A DNA stretch of 64,000 nt from Flavimobilis sp052324925 (GCA_052324925.1 JBQPRE010000002.1); one strand, 5' to 3'. Shown: positions 17,643-27,154, counted from the stretch's first letter. A program made the numbers and translations. Notes: generated by a model from the letters alone, not told the origin.

Positions 17643-19468
17643 AGCTCATCTGGCGCACGTGGCAGCAGCTCGTCCCGCTCCTGCCCGGGCGGGCCCAGCG
17701 GTTCCTGCGCACCTACATGGTCGCCAATGCGGGCCTGTCCCTGCTCGACGTCGCAGCTTTGGCGCTCCTCGCCGTCTCGCTCGCCCCCATGCTCGCGGGC
17801 GGGCAGGCTTCCCTGCCGCTGCTGGGCGAGGTCGGCAACGTCGTCGTCATCGGCGCCGTCTCGGCGCTCATCCTTCTCAAGGGCGTCCTGTCCGTGACGC
17901 TCCAGTGGACCGTCACGCGGCGCTTCGCGGCGTACGAGCTCGAGATCGGCGACCGGCTCTTCGACGCGTACATCCGCGCGCCGTGGACCGACCGGCTCTC
18001 GCGCTCGACCTCACAGCTCGTGCGCCTCGCTGACGTCGGCATCGCGAACGCGACCGCGGGGTTCCTCCTGCCGGTCGCGGGGCTGCCCGCCCTCGCCGCG
18101 ACGTTTGCCTCCGTGCTGCTCGTCCTCGTCGTCACCGAGCCCGTCACCGCGGCGATCACCCTCGTCTACCTCGGGCTCGTCGGGCTCCTGCTCTACCGCG
18201 TCGTCTCGCGCCGCTCGGTGCAGGCCGGGCGCGTCAACCGTGACTACTCGTTCCGCGTCGCGCGGCTCATGACCGAGATGGTCGGCGCGCTCAAGGAGAT
18301 CACGCTGCGCGACAAGGCGGGCGAGGTCGCTGACGTCGTGCGCGCCAACCGCGCGCACACCGTGCGGGCGCGCGCGAACCTCTCGTTCCTCGCCGCGGTT
18401 CCGCGCTATGTCGTCGAGACCGCGATCGTCGGAGGCTTCCTCCTGGTCGGGGGAGCGGCGTACCTGCTCGACGGGCCCGGGGCGGCCTTCGGTGCGCTCG
18501 CGATGTTCGGCGTCGCCGGCTTCCGCATGGTCCCAGCGATCACGGGCTTCCAGGCCGTCATCGCGACGACCGCCGCGAACATCCCCAACGTCACGGCCGT
18601 CATCGGCGACATCGTGGCCGCCGAGGGCTACCTCCGTGCGGCGGAGACCGGCGGACGCGAGCCCCTCGCGGGCGAGCCGACGACCCTCACCCTGCGGGGC
18701 GTCGGCTTCACCTACCCCGGCACGCAGACCGAGGCGATCCGCGACGTCGACCTCGACCTGCCGCTCGGCTCGTCCCTCGCGCTCGTCGGGACCTCGGGCG
18801 CGGGCAAGTCGACGCTCGTCGACGTTCTGCTCGGTCTGCTCGTCCCCCAGACCGGGACGATGCGCGTCGGTGACCAGAACCTCACAGACGTGCTCGCCGC
18901 GTGGCGCGCACGTGTGGGCTACGTGCCGCAGGACGTCGCGCTGTTCGACGGCACCGTCGCGCAGAACGTCGCGCTCACCTGGACCGACGACATCGATCGT
19001 GACAAGGTCCGTGCGTGCCTCGCGAGCGCGCAGCTGCTCGACGTCGTCGACGCCCGCGCGGGCGGCCTCGACGCACGCGTCGGAGACCGCGGCATGGCGC
19101 TGTCGGGCGGTCAGCGTCAGCGCCTCGGAATCGCTCGCGCCTTGTACTCCGACCCGCTCGTGCTCGTCCTTGACGAGGCGACGAGTGCGCTCGACACCCA
19201 GACCGAGGCGTCCGTCGCCGCTGCGATCGCGGGTCTGCGCGGGCGCGTCACCCTCATCTCGGTGGCTCACCGACTGTCGACGATCCGCCACTCCGACCAA
19301 GTGTGCTTCATGGCCGACGGCACGATCGCGGCGCGTGGCACGTTTGACGAGCTCGTCGCGGCGGTCCCCGACTTCCAGGTGCAGGCCGCGCTCGCGGGCC
19401 TCACCTCCTCCCCTCCCGACGGGGGCGACGCGGGTGGCTCGTCGGGGCCCGTCCGGCAGGATGGCTGA
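17639..19468 (+). CDS. ABC exporter with fused membrane and ATPase domains (PglK/MsbA-like), 609 aa
   Basis: This is a half-transporter with six membrane helices in about 1-320 and a C-terminal ATPase domain: Walker A VGTSGAGKST, Q-loop VPQDVALFDG, signature LSGGQRQRLGIARAL, Walker B LVLDEATSALD and switch His in SVAHRL. Such proteins flip lipid-linked oligosaccharides or lipids. Its position among overlapping glycosyltransferase genes makes export of the locus product the best guess, and no Wzx-type flippase is seen nearby. The GTG at 17639 overlaps the previous stop. Confidence 0.93.
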   Translation: MKLIWRTWQQLVPLLPGRAQRFLRTYMVANAGLSLLDVAALALLAVSLAPMLAGGQASLPLLGEVGNVVVIGAVSALILLKGVLSVTLQWTVTRRFAAYELEIGDRLFDAYIRAPWTDRLSRSTSQLVRLADVGIANATAGFLLPVAGLPALAATFASVLLVLVVTEPVTAAITLVYLGLVGLLLYRVVSRRSVQAGRVNRDYSFRVARLMTEMVGALKEITLRDKAGEVADVVRANRAHTVRARANLSFLAAVPRYVVETAIVGGFLLVGGAAYLLDGPGAAFGALAMFGVAGFRMVPAITGFQAVIATTAANIPNVTAVIGDIVAAEGYLRAAETGGREPLAGEPTTLTLRGVGFTYPGTQTEAIRDVDLDLPLGSSLALVGTSGAGKSTLVDVLLGLLVPQTGTMRVGDQNLTDVLAAWRARVGYVPQDVALFDGTVAQNVALTWTDDIDRDKVRACLASAQLLDVVDARAGGLDARVGDRGMALSGGQRQRLGIARALYSDPLVLVLDEATSALDTQTEASVAAAIAGLRGRVTLISVAHRLSTIRHSDQVCFMADGTIAARGTFDELVAAVPDFQVQAALAGLTSSPPDGGDAGGSSGPVRQDG

Positions 19469-20639
19469 CGTGCACGCCGCCACCCCGACCCCCGCGGTCG
19501 ACCTCATCATTGCCGTCCACGACGTGCGACGAGAGATCGGGCGTGCCGTGCGCAGCGTGCTCGCGGGCTCCGAAGGACTCGTCCGGGTCACGGTCGTCGC
19601 GCACGACCTCGGCGTCGGCACGGTCGACGCCGCGCTGGCCCTCACGCCCGACGAGCGACACCACGTGCGCGTCCTCGGGTTCTCCGACCACGTGCGCAGC
19701 CCCGCGGGGCCTTTCAACCACGGTCTCGCGCACGCGACGGCCGAGCACGTCGCCGTCATGGGCTCCGACGACACGCTCGAGCGAGGTGCGGTCCGCGCGT
19801 GGCTCGACGTCGCGCTCGAGCGCGACTCCGACGTCGTCCTCGCCCCGCTGCGCCAGGGCGGCGAGATCCTCCGCAACCCGCTCGTGCGGCCCGGCACTGG
19901 CCGCCCCGGCCCGCGCGCGACGACCCCGCTCGACGTGGTCGCTGACCGACTCCTCTACCGCTCCGCACCTCTCGGCCTCCTCCGACGGGCGACGCTCGCG
20001 CGCCTCGGCCTCACGTTCACCGAGGGCCTCGCGACAGGGGAGGACCTCGAGCTCTCCACGCGCCTGTGGTGCTCGGGCGCGCGCATCGACATGCTGCCCT
20101 CGGCCCCCGCGTATGTCGTCGGCGCAGACGCTGCCGACCGCGTGACAAGCGTCGTGCGGCCCGTCGCCGACGAGCTCGCCGCGGTGACGCGCCTGCGCGG
20201 CACCGGCCTCACCGCCGACCTGGTGCCCTCGCAGCGCCGCGCGCTCGCGATCAAGGTCCTCCGCGTCCACGTGCTCGGCGCCCTCGCGCGCCGCCCGTCC
20301 GCGGACGCGTGGGACGACGACGGGCCCGCCGTGCTGCGCGCCGAGGCACGGGCCTGGCTCGAGACCGCGCCCACGGCCCTGCACGCGCTCGCGCGTGCCG
20401 ACCTTGCCGCGCTCCGGGTCGTCGCGGGCCCCGCGTGGGTGGCACGCACGGGCGATGACGGCCGCCTGCCCGTCGGCGCCGGCGACGGCGTCCCCGCCAC
20501 CGCAGGAACCTTCGCCTCCGCGGCGCTCGTCCGTGCCCGCGCGGGCCGGCTCGCAACGCTCGTGCCGCGCGACCTGCCCGACCTTCTCGACCCCGAGTCG
20601 ACCGCGACCCGCTACGTGAGGTACCGACTGCCGTGGTGA
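19461..20639 (+). CDS. Glycosyltransferase family 2, 392 aa
   Basis: The GT-A domain spans about 1-220: VDLIIAVHDVRREIGRAVRSVL, FNHGLAHATAEHVAVMGSDD (a DD metal-binding pair) and GEDLELSTRLWCSG for the catalytic acidic region. The C-terminal 170 residues are alanine- and arginine-rich helices without recognised motifs. The chosen ATG overlaps the exporter gene by 8 bp; a GTG three codons later is also possible. It probably adds one residue of the repeat unit; the sugar is unknown. Confidence 0.88.
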   Translation: MADVHAATPTPAVDLIIAVHDVRREIGRAVRSVLAGSEGLVRVTVVAHDLGVGTVDAALALTPDERHHVRVLGFSDHVRSPAGPFNHGLAHATAEHVAVMGSDDTLERGAVRAWLDVALERDSDVVLAPLRQGGEILRNPLVRPGTGRPGPRATTPLDVVADRLLYRSAPLGLLRRATLARLGLTFTEGLATGEDLELSTRLWCSGARIDMLPSAPAYVVGADAADRVTSVVRPVADELAAVTRLRGTGLTADLVPSQRRALAIKVLRVHVLGALARRPSADAWDDDGPAVLRAEARAWLETAPTALHALARADLAALRVVAGPAWVARTGDDGRLPVGAGDGVPATAGTFASAALVRARAGRLATLVPRDLPDLLDPESTATRYVRYRLPW

Positions 20640-21853
20640 GCCTTCCGCCTGCGCTTGCACGCGCCGCGGGAGCCGTCGTACGCCGCGCGCCCGACGGTCT
20701 TGTCCGCGCGGTCGCCCCGCGACTGCGGCCGTGGGCGCCCGACGACGTCCCCGCGAACCCGCCCGTGCCCGGCGCGCCCGTGCGCCTCTACGTCGGGCCC
20801 GCGAACTACGCCGGGCAGGGCACCGCGTGGGCGCGCGCGGCCGAGCTCCTCCCCGGCGTCGGCGCCGTCGCCATGACTGCCGAGCCCGCCGCCGGCTTTC
20901 GCTTCTCGACCGACGTCCGCGTGCCCCAGGACATCTACACCGGCTCGCACCGCTGGCAGACCGCCCAGCGACGCTACGTCGGGCGCTTCACCCATGTCCT
21001 CGTCGAGGCCTGCCGCCCCCTCTTCGGAACGCTGCATGCGAGCGTCCGCGAGCCGAACGGCGTGTGGCGCGAGATCGACGAGCTACGAGCCTCGGGCCTC
21101 GTCGTCGGCCTCGTCGCCCACGGCAGCGACGTGCGCGACCCCGCGCGCCACCTTGACGCCACGCCATGGTCCCCGTTCCGCGACGAGCAGTGGGAGACCG
21201 GACGCCTGCTCGCGGTCTCCGCGCCCGAGCACAACCGGCGCCTCGACGAGCTCGAGGCGCGCGGCATCCCGACGTTCGTCTCGACGCCCGACCTCCTGCG
21301 CGACCGCCCGGCCGCGACGTGGCTGCCCCTCGTCGTCGACCCCTCGGCCTGGGTGACGCCCGAGCCGCCACTTGCGCGGGCCGTGCCCGTCGTCGTCCAC
21401 GCGCCGACGAACGGCCCCGTCAAGGGCACCGCCGCGATCGAGCCCGCCCTCCAGCGGCTCGCGGCCCGCGGCGTGATCGAGTACCGGCGCGTCACGGGCG
21501 TGCCCGCCGAGGGCATGCGTGACGTCTACCGTGACGCAGACGTCGTCCTCGACCAGTTCGCGCTCGGCTCCTACGGCGTGGCGACGTGCGAGGCCATGGC
21601 CGCCGGACGCGTCGTCGTCGCGCACGTGACCGAGCAGGTGCGGGACGCGGTCGCGCACCGTGCGGGACGGGACCTGCCCGTCCTCGAGGCAACCCCTGAC
21701 ACTCTCTCCGACGTCCTCACGAGCGTGCTCGACGAGCGTTCGACGGTCGCCGAACGGGCCTGGACCGAAGGCCCCGCATTCGTGCGCGCACTCCATGACG
21801 GCCGCGCGAGCGCCGAGGCGCTCGCGGGATTCTGCGGCGTGACGAAGGCGTGA
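20633..21853 (+). CDS. Glycosyltransferase, GT-B type, 406 aa
   Basis: The N-terminal domain contains LYVGPANYAGQGTAWARAAELL and the donor domain contains VVHAPTNGPVKGTAAIEPALQRL and VLDQFALGSYGVATCEAMAAGRVVVAHV, which align with the donor site of GT4-like enzymes. Two tandem GTG codons (20633, 20636) overlap the previous stop. It ends the seven-gene overlapping operon that starts at 13650; a 165-bp spacer follows. Confidence 0.82.
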   Translation: MVSLPPALARAAGAVVRRAPDGLVRAVAPRLRPWAPDDVPANPPVPGAPVRLYVGPANYAGQGTAWARAAELLPGVGAVAMTAEPAAGFRFSTDVRVPQDIYTGSHRWQTAQRRYVGRFTHVLVEACRPLFGTLHASVREPNGVWREIDELRASGLVVGLVAHGSDVRDPARHLDATPWSPFRDEQWETGRLLAVSAPEHNRRLDELEARGIPTFVSTPDLLRDRPAATWLPLVVDPSAWVTPEPPLARAVPVVVHAPTNGPVKGTAAIEPALQRLAARGVIEYRRVTGVPAEGMRDVYRDADVVLDQFALGSYGVATCEAMAAGRVVVAHVTEQVRDAVAHRAGRDLPVLEATPDTLSDVLTSVLDERSTVAERAWTEGPAFVRALHDGRASAEALAGFCGVTKA

Positions 21854-22018
21854 CTGCGCGGGCTCCGCTCCCCTGGGGCCTCGCCGCGGTCGCGACGACG
21901 AGTCGAGGCGTTTTCCGTGCAAGGCGTTGGTCTCGCATAACTCATGGGACTCGTGAGGCTGCCGAAGAAGTGCCAACGTGGTGTGACGACAGACCCACAG
22001 CCCTGGGAGACTAGAGCC

Positions 22019-23182
22019 GTGCCCCGTCCATCGCTCCTCATCCTCTCGTTCTCGCCGATCGCGTCCGACGCGCGCGTCCTCAAGCAGGTCCGGCTCTTCG
22101 CGGGCCGTTACGACGTGACGACGTGCGGCTTTGGGCCCGCACCGCTCGGCCCTGGGCTTGAGGACGCCCGGCACGTCGAGATCCCTGCCGAGCACGCGAG
22201 TCTCGCGCTCGACGGGCGCCTCATCACGCTGCGCGCGTACTCACTGGTCGAGCGGCGCACGCCCGCCGTCGTGGGCGCGACACGCGCGCTCGACGATGCC
22301 GGCGTCCGGCGCGGTGCGTTCGATGTCATTCTCGCGAACGACGTCGAGTCGGTGCCGCTCGCGCTCCGGCTGCGGCCCCGGCGCGGCGTCCACGCGGACC
22401 TCCACGAGTTCTCTCCCTGGCTCCACGAGGAGAACCTGGCGTGGAAGCGACGCATCGCGCCCTACCTCACGTGGCTCGTGCGCAGGTACGTGTACCGGGC
22501 GGCGTCAGCCACGACCGTGAGCGGCGTGCTCGCCCGCGCCTACCGGGAGCTCGGCGTCGACGCTGGCGTCGTCGCGAACGCCGCACCCTACGTTGACCTC
22601 GCGCCCTCTCCCGTCCCCGCCGACCTACCGCTGCGGCTCGTGCACTCGGGCGCAGGACTGGCCAACCGGCACCTCGAGACTCTCGTCGACGCGGCAACCC
22701 TCACGACCGCACGGGTGACGCTCGACCTCTACCTCACGCGGAACGACCCGGGCTACGTCGACGCGCTCCGCCGCAAGGCGGAGTCCACGGGTATCGTCAC
22801 GGTCCACGAGCCCGTCCCGTACGACCAGCTGCTCGCAACCCTCAACGACTACGACCTCGGCGTCTACCTGCTCCCGCCAGTCAACCGAAACAACGCCGGG
22901 GCGCTGCCGAACAAGCTCTTCGACTTCGTCCAGGCGCGGCTTGGCCTCGTTGTGTCGGCCAACCCAGAGATGGCTGCGGTCGTCGACCAGCACGGGATCG
23001 GCATGACGACGTCGGGTTACGCCGCCCAGGACCTCGCCGACGTCCTCGACGGCCTCACTCGCGACGACGTTCGCAGGTGGAAGGCCGCCTCGCATGCTGC
23101 TGCGCGTGCCCTGTCCGCTGAAGAACAGGTCGACGGATGGGTCCGCGCGATCGACGCCATTGCTGAGGAGCCCGCCCGATGA
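22019..23182 (+). CDS. Glycosyltransferase GT4-like, first of a tandem paralogous pair, 387 aa
   Basis: This is a GT-B glycosyltransferase. The GTG at 22019 was chosen because it starts the protein at the same place as its paralogue downstream; an ATG at 21944 would add 25 residues with no counterpart there. Shared blocks are LLILSFSPIASDARVLKQVRLF at the N terminus, HADLHE, LVHSGAGLANR, VNRNNAGALPNKLFDFVQARLG and WKAASHAAARALSAEEQ. The donor-site region is PNKLFDFVQARLGLVVS. It overlaps the paralogue by 4 bp. The spacer before it has no clear promoter. Confidence 0.88.
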   Translation: MPRPSLLILSFSPIASDARVLKQVRLFAGRYDVTTCGFGPAPLGPGLEDARHVEIPAEHASLALDGRLITLRAYSLVERRTPAVVGATRALDDAGVRRGAFDVILANDVESVPLALRLRPRRGVHADLHEFSPWLHEENLAWKRRIAPYLTWLVRRYVYRAASATTVSGVLARAYRELGVDAGVVANAAPYVDLAPSPVPADLPLRLVHSGAGLANRHLETLVDAATLTTARVTLDLYLTRNDPGYVDALRRKAESTGIVTVHEPVPYDQLLATLNDYDLGVYLLPPVNRNNAGALPNKLFDFVQARLGLVVSANPEMAAVVDQHGIGMTTSGYAAQDLADVLDGLTRDDVRRWKAASHAAARALSAEEQVDGWVRAIDAIAEEPAR

Positions 23183-24327
23183 TCCCCCGACCCCGCCTGC
23201 TCATCCTCTCGTTCTCGCCCATTGCGTCCGACGCCCGCGTCCTCAAGCAGGTGCGTCTCTTCGCCGAGCGCTACGACGTGACGACGTGCGGGTACGGGCC
23301 AGTGCCCGAGGGGGTCACCGAGCACCTCCGCGTGCCCGACGAGGCCGTGTACTGGCGCAAGGACCCGCTCGCGCTCCTCACGTTCCGGCACGGGACGGTT
23401 CTCGCACGCAACGCCGCGTCCACGGCGGCGCGCACGCTCCTCGCGGGCCGAGAGTTCGACGTCGTCCTCGCCGACGACGTCGACGCCGTGCCGCTCGCCC
23501 TCGAGGTTGCCCCGCGTCTTGCCTCGGGCCGCGCCGCAGTCCACGCCGACCTCCACGAGTACGCGCCCGCGCAGAACGAAGAGCTCCTGCGGTGGCGACT
23601 CTTCGTCGCGCCCTACGTGCGCTGGCTGCTGCGCCGCTACGTCACGCAGGCCGCGTCCGTGACAACCGTCGCCCCCGGCATCGCTGAGGCCTACGAGCGT
23701 GAATACGGGCTCGCGACGGACGTCGTCGTCAATGCAGCGCCGTTCGTCGAGCGTGAGCCTGGCCCCGTCCATGACCCGTTGCGCCTTGTCCACTCGGGTG
23801 CTGGCCTTGCCAACCGATTCCTCGATCACCTCGTTGAGGCAGCAGAGACGACACGAACGGACTGCACGCTCGACCTCTACCTCGTGCGCAATGACCCCGC
23901 CTACGTTGATGACTTGCGCGCCCGCACCGCTGGTTCGGCTCGCGTCACCGTGCACGACCCCGTGCCGTACGCCGAGCTCGGCGACACACTCGCCGCCTAT
24001 GACCTCGGCGTCTACGTGCTGCCTGAGGTCAACCGCAACAACGCCATGGCGTTGCCGAACAAGATCTTCGACTTCGTCCAGGCGCGCCTGGGCCTCGTCG
24101 TCGGGCCCAACCCCGAGATGGCGCGGCTCGTGCGCGAGCACGGACTGGGCGCGGTGGCCGAAGCGAACACCGCCGCGGCGCTCGCGGCCGCTCTCGACGC
24201 GGTGACGCCCGAGGACGTCGCCGCGTGGAAGGCAGCCTCGCACGCGGCCGCACGCGACCTGTCAGCCGAGGCGCAGTCGGGTGCGTGGGAGCGCGCCGTC
24301 GACGCGATCGCGGAGGCGCCGCGCTGA
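23179..24327 (+). CDS. Glycosyltransferase GT4-like, second of a tandem paralogous pair, 382 aa
   Basis: This GT-B enzyme is clearly homologous to the gene immediately upstream along its whole length, with near-identical N termini (LLILSFSPIASDARVLKQ) and donor-site blocks (VNRNNAMALPNKIFDFVQARLG). The middle third (about 45-100) has diverged most, which is the expected acceptor-binding part, so the pair may use different acceptors. Its ATG overlaps the upstream stop. A 90-bp spacer separates it from the dehydrogenase gene. Confidence 0.88.
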   Translation: MIPRPRLLILSFSPIASDARVLKQVRLFAERYDVTTCGYGPVPEGVTEHLRVPDEAVYWRKDPLALLTFRHGTVLARNAASTAARTLLAGREFDVVLADDVDAVPLALEVAPRLASGRAAVHADLHEYAPAQNEELLRWRLFVAPYVRWLLRRYVTQAASVTTVAPGIAEAYEREYGLATDVVVNAAPFVEREPGPVHDPLRLVHSGAGLANRFLDHLVEAAETTRTDCTLDLYLVRNDPAYVDDLRARTAGSARVTVHDPVPYAELGDTLAAYDLGVYVLPEVNRNNAMALPNKIFDFVQARLGLVVGPNPEMARLVREHGLGAVAEANTAAALAAALDAVTPEDVAAWKAASHAAARDLSAEAQSGAWERAVDAIAEAPR

Positions 24328-24417
24328 GTCCGCCGAGCCCCGCACGGGGCGCACAGACCCGGCCGGCCGTCCACGCCGGTCCCTGATCGCGGCGCCGAAG
24401 CCGCACCGGAGGTTCGC

Positions 24418-25344
24418 ATGAACAGCACCACACACGCCCCGCTCGTCACCATCACGGGGGACGTTCCCGCCTGGCGTGAGGCCGTCGTCCGAGGAGGCGG
24501 CGAGCTTACCAACCTCGGTGAGCAGACCGAGGTCCTCGTCTGGCACGGGGGCCCCGCGAGCGAGCTCGTCCCCGTGCTCGCGGCCGCACCCAACCTCAAG
24601 TGGGTCCAGCTGCCGTCGGCCGGTGTCGAGGCGTACGTCGCCGCCGGGGTCTTCGAACGAGAGGTCGAGTTCACGTCGGCCAAGGGTGCGTTCGCGGAGC
24701 CTGTCGCCGAGCACGCGCTCCTGCTCACGCTCGCCGCGCTGCGGCACGTGACGCGACGGGCACGCGCGACGTCGTGGGGCACGCCCGCGGGCATCAGCCT
24801 CTACGGCCTCACGGTCGGCATCCTCGGTGGCGGCGGCATCACGACCGAGCTGCTGCGGCTGCTCGCACCGTTCGGCGTCCGCACGATCGTCGCGCGCCGC
24901 TCGACGGCGCCGCTCGAGGGCGCCGACGTGACGACGGACCTCGACGGCTTCCGCGCACATCTCGGTGAGATCGACGTGCTCGTGGGCGCGATCGCGCTCA
25001 CCGACGAGACGCGTGGCTGGGTGAACGCCGACGTGCTCGCAGCGCTCCCGTCGAGCGCGGTCATCGCGAACGTCGCACGCGGCGGGCTCATCGACACCGA
25101 TGCACTCGTCGCGGCGCTCGACGCGGGCCAGATCGCAGGCGTGGGCCTCGACGTCACCGACCCGGAGCCCCTGCCCGACGGGCATCCGCTGTGGTCGCGC
25201 GACGACGTGCTCGTCACGCCGCACACGGCTGACACCCCGGAGATGGTCGAGGCGATGATGGCCCGTCGCATCGAGACGAACGTGCGCGCGTGGGCGGCGG
25301 GCGAGCCTCTCACGGGCCGCGTCGACCGCGCCGCCGGCTACTAG
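24418..25344 (+). CDS. D-isomer-specific 2-hydroxyacid dehydrogenase, 308 aa
   Basis: This NAD(P)-dependent oxidoreductase belongs to the GhrA/SerA superfamily. The nucleotide-binding domain has GILGGGGITTELL, and the catalytic trio is visible as Arg in NVARGGLIDTDAL, Glu in DVTDPEPLPDGHPL and His in VTPHTADT. The length fits short GhrA-like enzymes without a regulatory domain. GGAGG lies 7 nt before the ATG. Its substrate is unknown and a link to the glycan locus is only positional. Confidence 0.9.
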   Translation: MNSTTHAPLVTITGDVPAWREAVVRGGGELTNLGEQTEVLVWHGGPASELVPVLAAAPNLKWVQLPSAGVEAYVAAGVFEREVEFTSAKGAFAEPVAEHALLLTLAALRHVTRRARATSWGTPAGISLYGLTVGILGGGGITTELLRLLAPFGVRTIVARRSTAPLEGADVTTDLDGFRAHLGEIDVLVGAIALTDETRGWVNADVLAALPSSAVIANVARGGLIDTDALVAALDAGQIAGVGLDVTDPEPLPDGHPLWSRDDVLVTPHTADTPEMVEAMMARRIETNVRAWAAGEPLTGRVDRAAGY

Positions 25345-25355
25345 CCAGCCGGGCC

Positions 25356-25419
25356 GAGCCCGTCCCTCCGTGCAGCCTCGAACCATGTCGGTTCGGGGGT
25401 GCGCGTGGGGGACGGGCTC
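25356..25419. terminator. Bidirectional terminator between convergent genes
   Basis: The outer stem GAGCCCGTCCC / GGGACGGGCTC and inner stem CCTCGAACC / GGTTCGGGG form a 64-nt hairpin between the dehydrogenase and mrp stop codons. Confidence 0.75.
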
Positions 25420-25425
25420 AGTGCG

Positions 25426-26556
25426 TCAGTTGACGGTGAGCGGGAGCTTCTTGCCCGCAAGACCGCGGCCACGGGCCGCGAGTCCGCGCGCGATGCGACG
25501 CAGCTCGACAGCGGCGGGGGAGTCCGGGGCTGAGAGCACGACGGGAGTCCCGCCGTCTCCCGCCTCGCGAAGCGACACGTCGAGCGGCACCTGCCCGAGC
25601 ATGGGGACATCGACGCCGAGCCGCTGCGAGAGTGACGTCGCGACGCGCTCGCCGCCGCCTGAGCCAAAGATCTCGAGCCGCGACCCGTCAGGCTGCTCGA
25701 GCCACGACATGTTCTCGACGACTCCGACGACGCCCTGGTTCGTCTGGTGCGCGATCGAGCCCGCGCGCTCGGCGACCTCGGCCGCCGCCGACTGCGGCGT
25801 CGTCACGACGATGATCTCCGAGCCCGGCAAGAGCTGCGCGACCGAGATCGCGATGTCGCCCGTCCCCGGCGGCAGGTCGAGCAGGAGCACGTCAAGATCA
25901 CCCCAGAAGACGTCCCCGAGGAACTGCTGCAGCGCGCGGTGGAGCATGGGGCCCCGCCAGACGACGGCCTGGCCGGCGGGCACGAACATGCCGATCGAGA
26001 CGACCTTGACGTCGTGCGCGATGGGCGGCAGAAGCATGTCGTCGACCTTCGTCGGCATCTCGCGCGTGCCGAGCATGCCCGGGATCGAGAACCCGTAGAT
26101 GTCGGCGTCGACGACGCCGACGCGCAAGCCGTCGGCTGCCATCGCGACCGCGAGGTTCGCCGTGAGTGACGACTTGCCGACGCCGCCCTTGCCGGACGCG
26201 ATCGCGTAGACCTTCGTGAGCGACCCAGGCTGCGAGAACGGGATAACAGGTTCGCCGTCGCCGCCACGCAGCTGCTTCTTGAGGCGCACACGCTGCTCAG
26301 GGCTCATGACGCCCATCTCGACCGCGACCGACGCGACGCCGTCGACGGCCGACGCCGCAGCCGTGACGTCCTCGACGATCTTGGCCTTGAGAGGACAGCC
26401 CGCCGTCGTGAGGTCGATGAGCACCTTGACCTCTCCGTCGCCTGTGACCTCGACCTCGCGGACCATGCCGAGCTCAGTGATGGGACGGCGGATCTCGGGG
26501 TCGATGACGGTGGCGAGCGCTGCGCGCACGGCCTCGACGAGCGTCGGCTGAGTCAT
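25426..26556 (-). CDS. Mrp/ApbC iron-sulfur cluster carrier, P-loop ATPase, 376 aa
   Basis: This is a Mrp/NBP35-type scaffold that carries and delivers Fe-S clusters. An N-terminal MIP18/DUF59-like domain (1-95; VIDPEIRRPITELGM, TTAGCPLK) is fused to a deviant Walker A ATPase beginning near residue 120 (ASGKGGVGKSSLTANLA), with VGVVDADIYG and LLLDLPPGTGD. The ATG at 26556 is preceded by a perfect TATGAT -10 box six bases upstream, which supports a leaderless start; the open frame upstream is not coding-like. Confidence 0.94.
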   Translation of the reverse strand: MTQPTLVEAVRAALATVIDPEIRRPITELGMVREVEVTGDGEVKVLIDLTTAGCPLKAKIVEDVTAAASAVDGVASVAVEMGVMSPEQRVRLKKQLRGGDGEPVIPFSQPGSLTKVYAIASGKGGVGKSSLTANLAVAMAADGLRVGVVDADIYGFSIPGMLGTREMPTKVDDMLLPPIAHDVKVVSIGMFVPAGQAVVWRGPMLHRALQQFLGDVFWGDLDVLLLDLPPGTGDIAISVAQLLPGSEIIVVTTPQSAAAEVAERAGSIAHQTNQGVVGVVENMSWLEQPDGSRLEIFGSGGGERVATSLSQRLGVDVPMLGQVPLDVSLREAGDGGTPVVLSAPDSPAAVELRRIARGLAARGRGLAGKKLPLTVN

Positions 26557-26562
26557 GGGACC

Positions 26563-26568
26563 ATCATA
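26563..26568 (-). promoter_or_regulatory. -10 hexamer TATGAT, leaderless start for mrp
   Basis: On the minus strand TATGAT ends 6 nt before the ATG. No obvious -35 motif is seen. Confidence 0.55.
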
Positions 26569-26629
26569 GGTCGCGGCAGTCCGGAGACGACTGAGACCGT
26601 GGTCCCTGTCACCAACCGGACGTGACGTC

Positions 26630-27154
26630 TCAGCGCGTCTCGTCCGTGTCGGTCGCATCCCGGTCAGCGGCCTCGCGCCCCGCCTCGATCTCCTCGAGCA
26701 GGTTGCGCAGCTCGGAGCGCACGAAGTCGCGCGTCGCGACCTCGCCGAGCGCGATGCGCAACGCCGCCATCTCACGTGCGAGGAACTCCGTGTCCGCGAG
26801 GTTGCGCTCGGCCCGCTGCCGGTCCTGCTCAGCCGAGACGCGGTCCCGGTCGTCCTGCCGGTTCTGCGCGAGGAGGATGAGCGGCGCCGAGTACGACGCC
26901 TGGAGCGAGAGCATGAGCGTGAGCAGGGTGAAGCCGATCGCGACCGAGTCGAATCGCAGATCCTCCGGCCCCCACGTGTTCCAGGCGAGCCACACGACGC
27001 AGAAGATCGTCATGTAGACGAGGAACCGCGGGGTCCCCATGAACCGCGCGATACCCTCCGAGGCGCGCCCGAACGTGTCGTCGTTGCGCCGCGGCAGCAA
27101 CCGTTCGCGCAGCGACGTGCGCTTGCCCTTGGGCTGGTCGAGGCGCTCAGCCAC
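26630..27154 (-). CDS. DUF1003 family membrane protein, 174 aa
   Basis: Two membrane helices (about 46-66 and 77-97; FLVYMTIFCVVWLAWNTWGP and FTLLTLMLSLQASYSAPLILLAQNRQ) are followed by a charged, probably coiled-coil tail. The helix pair and QASYSAPLILLAQNRQ fit DUF1003, a family without an assigned activity. The GTG start overlaps the upstream MgtE-like gene by 8 bp, so the two products are probably made together. Confidence 0.9.
   Translation of the reverse strand: MAERLDQPKGKRTSLRERLLPRRNDDTFGRASEGIARFMGTPRFLVYMTIFCVVWLAWNTWGPEDLRFDSVAIGFTLLTLMLSLQASYSAPLILLAQNRQDDRDRVSAEQDRQRAERNLADTEFLAREMAALRIALGEVATRDFVRSELRNLLEEIEAGREAADRDATDTDETR

Noticed and set aside
22019..24327. Insertion-sequence duplication of the glycosyltransferase genes
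   Set aside because: No inverted terminal repeats or transposase; simple tandem duplication explains the pair.
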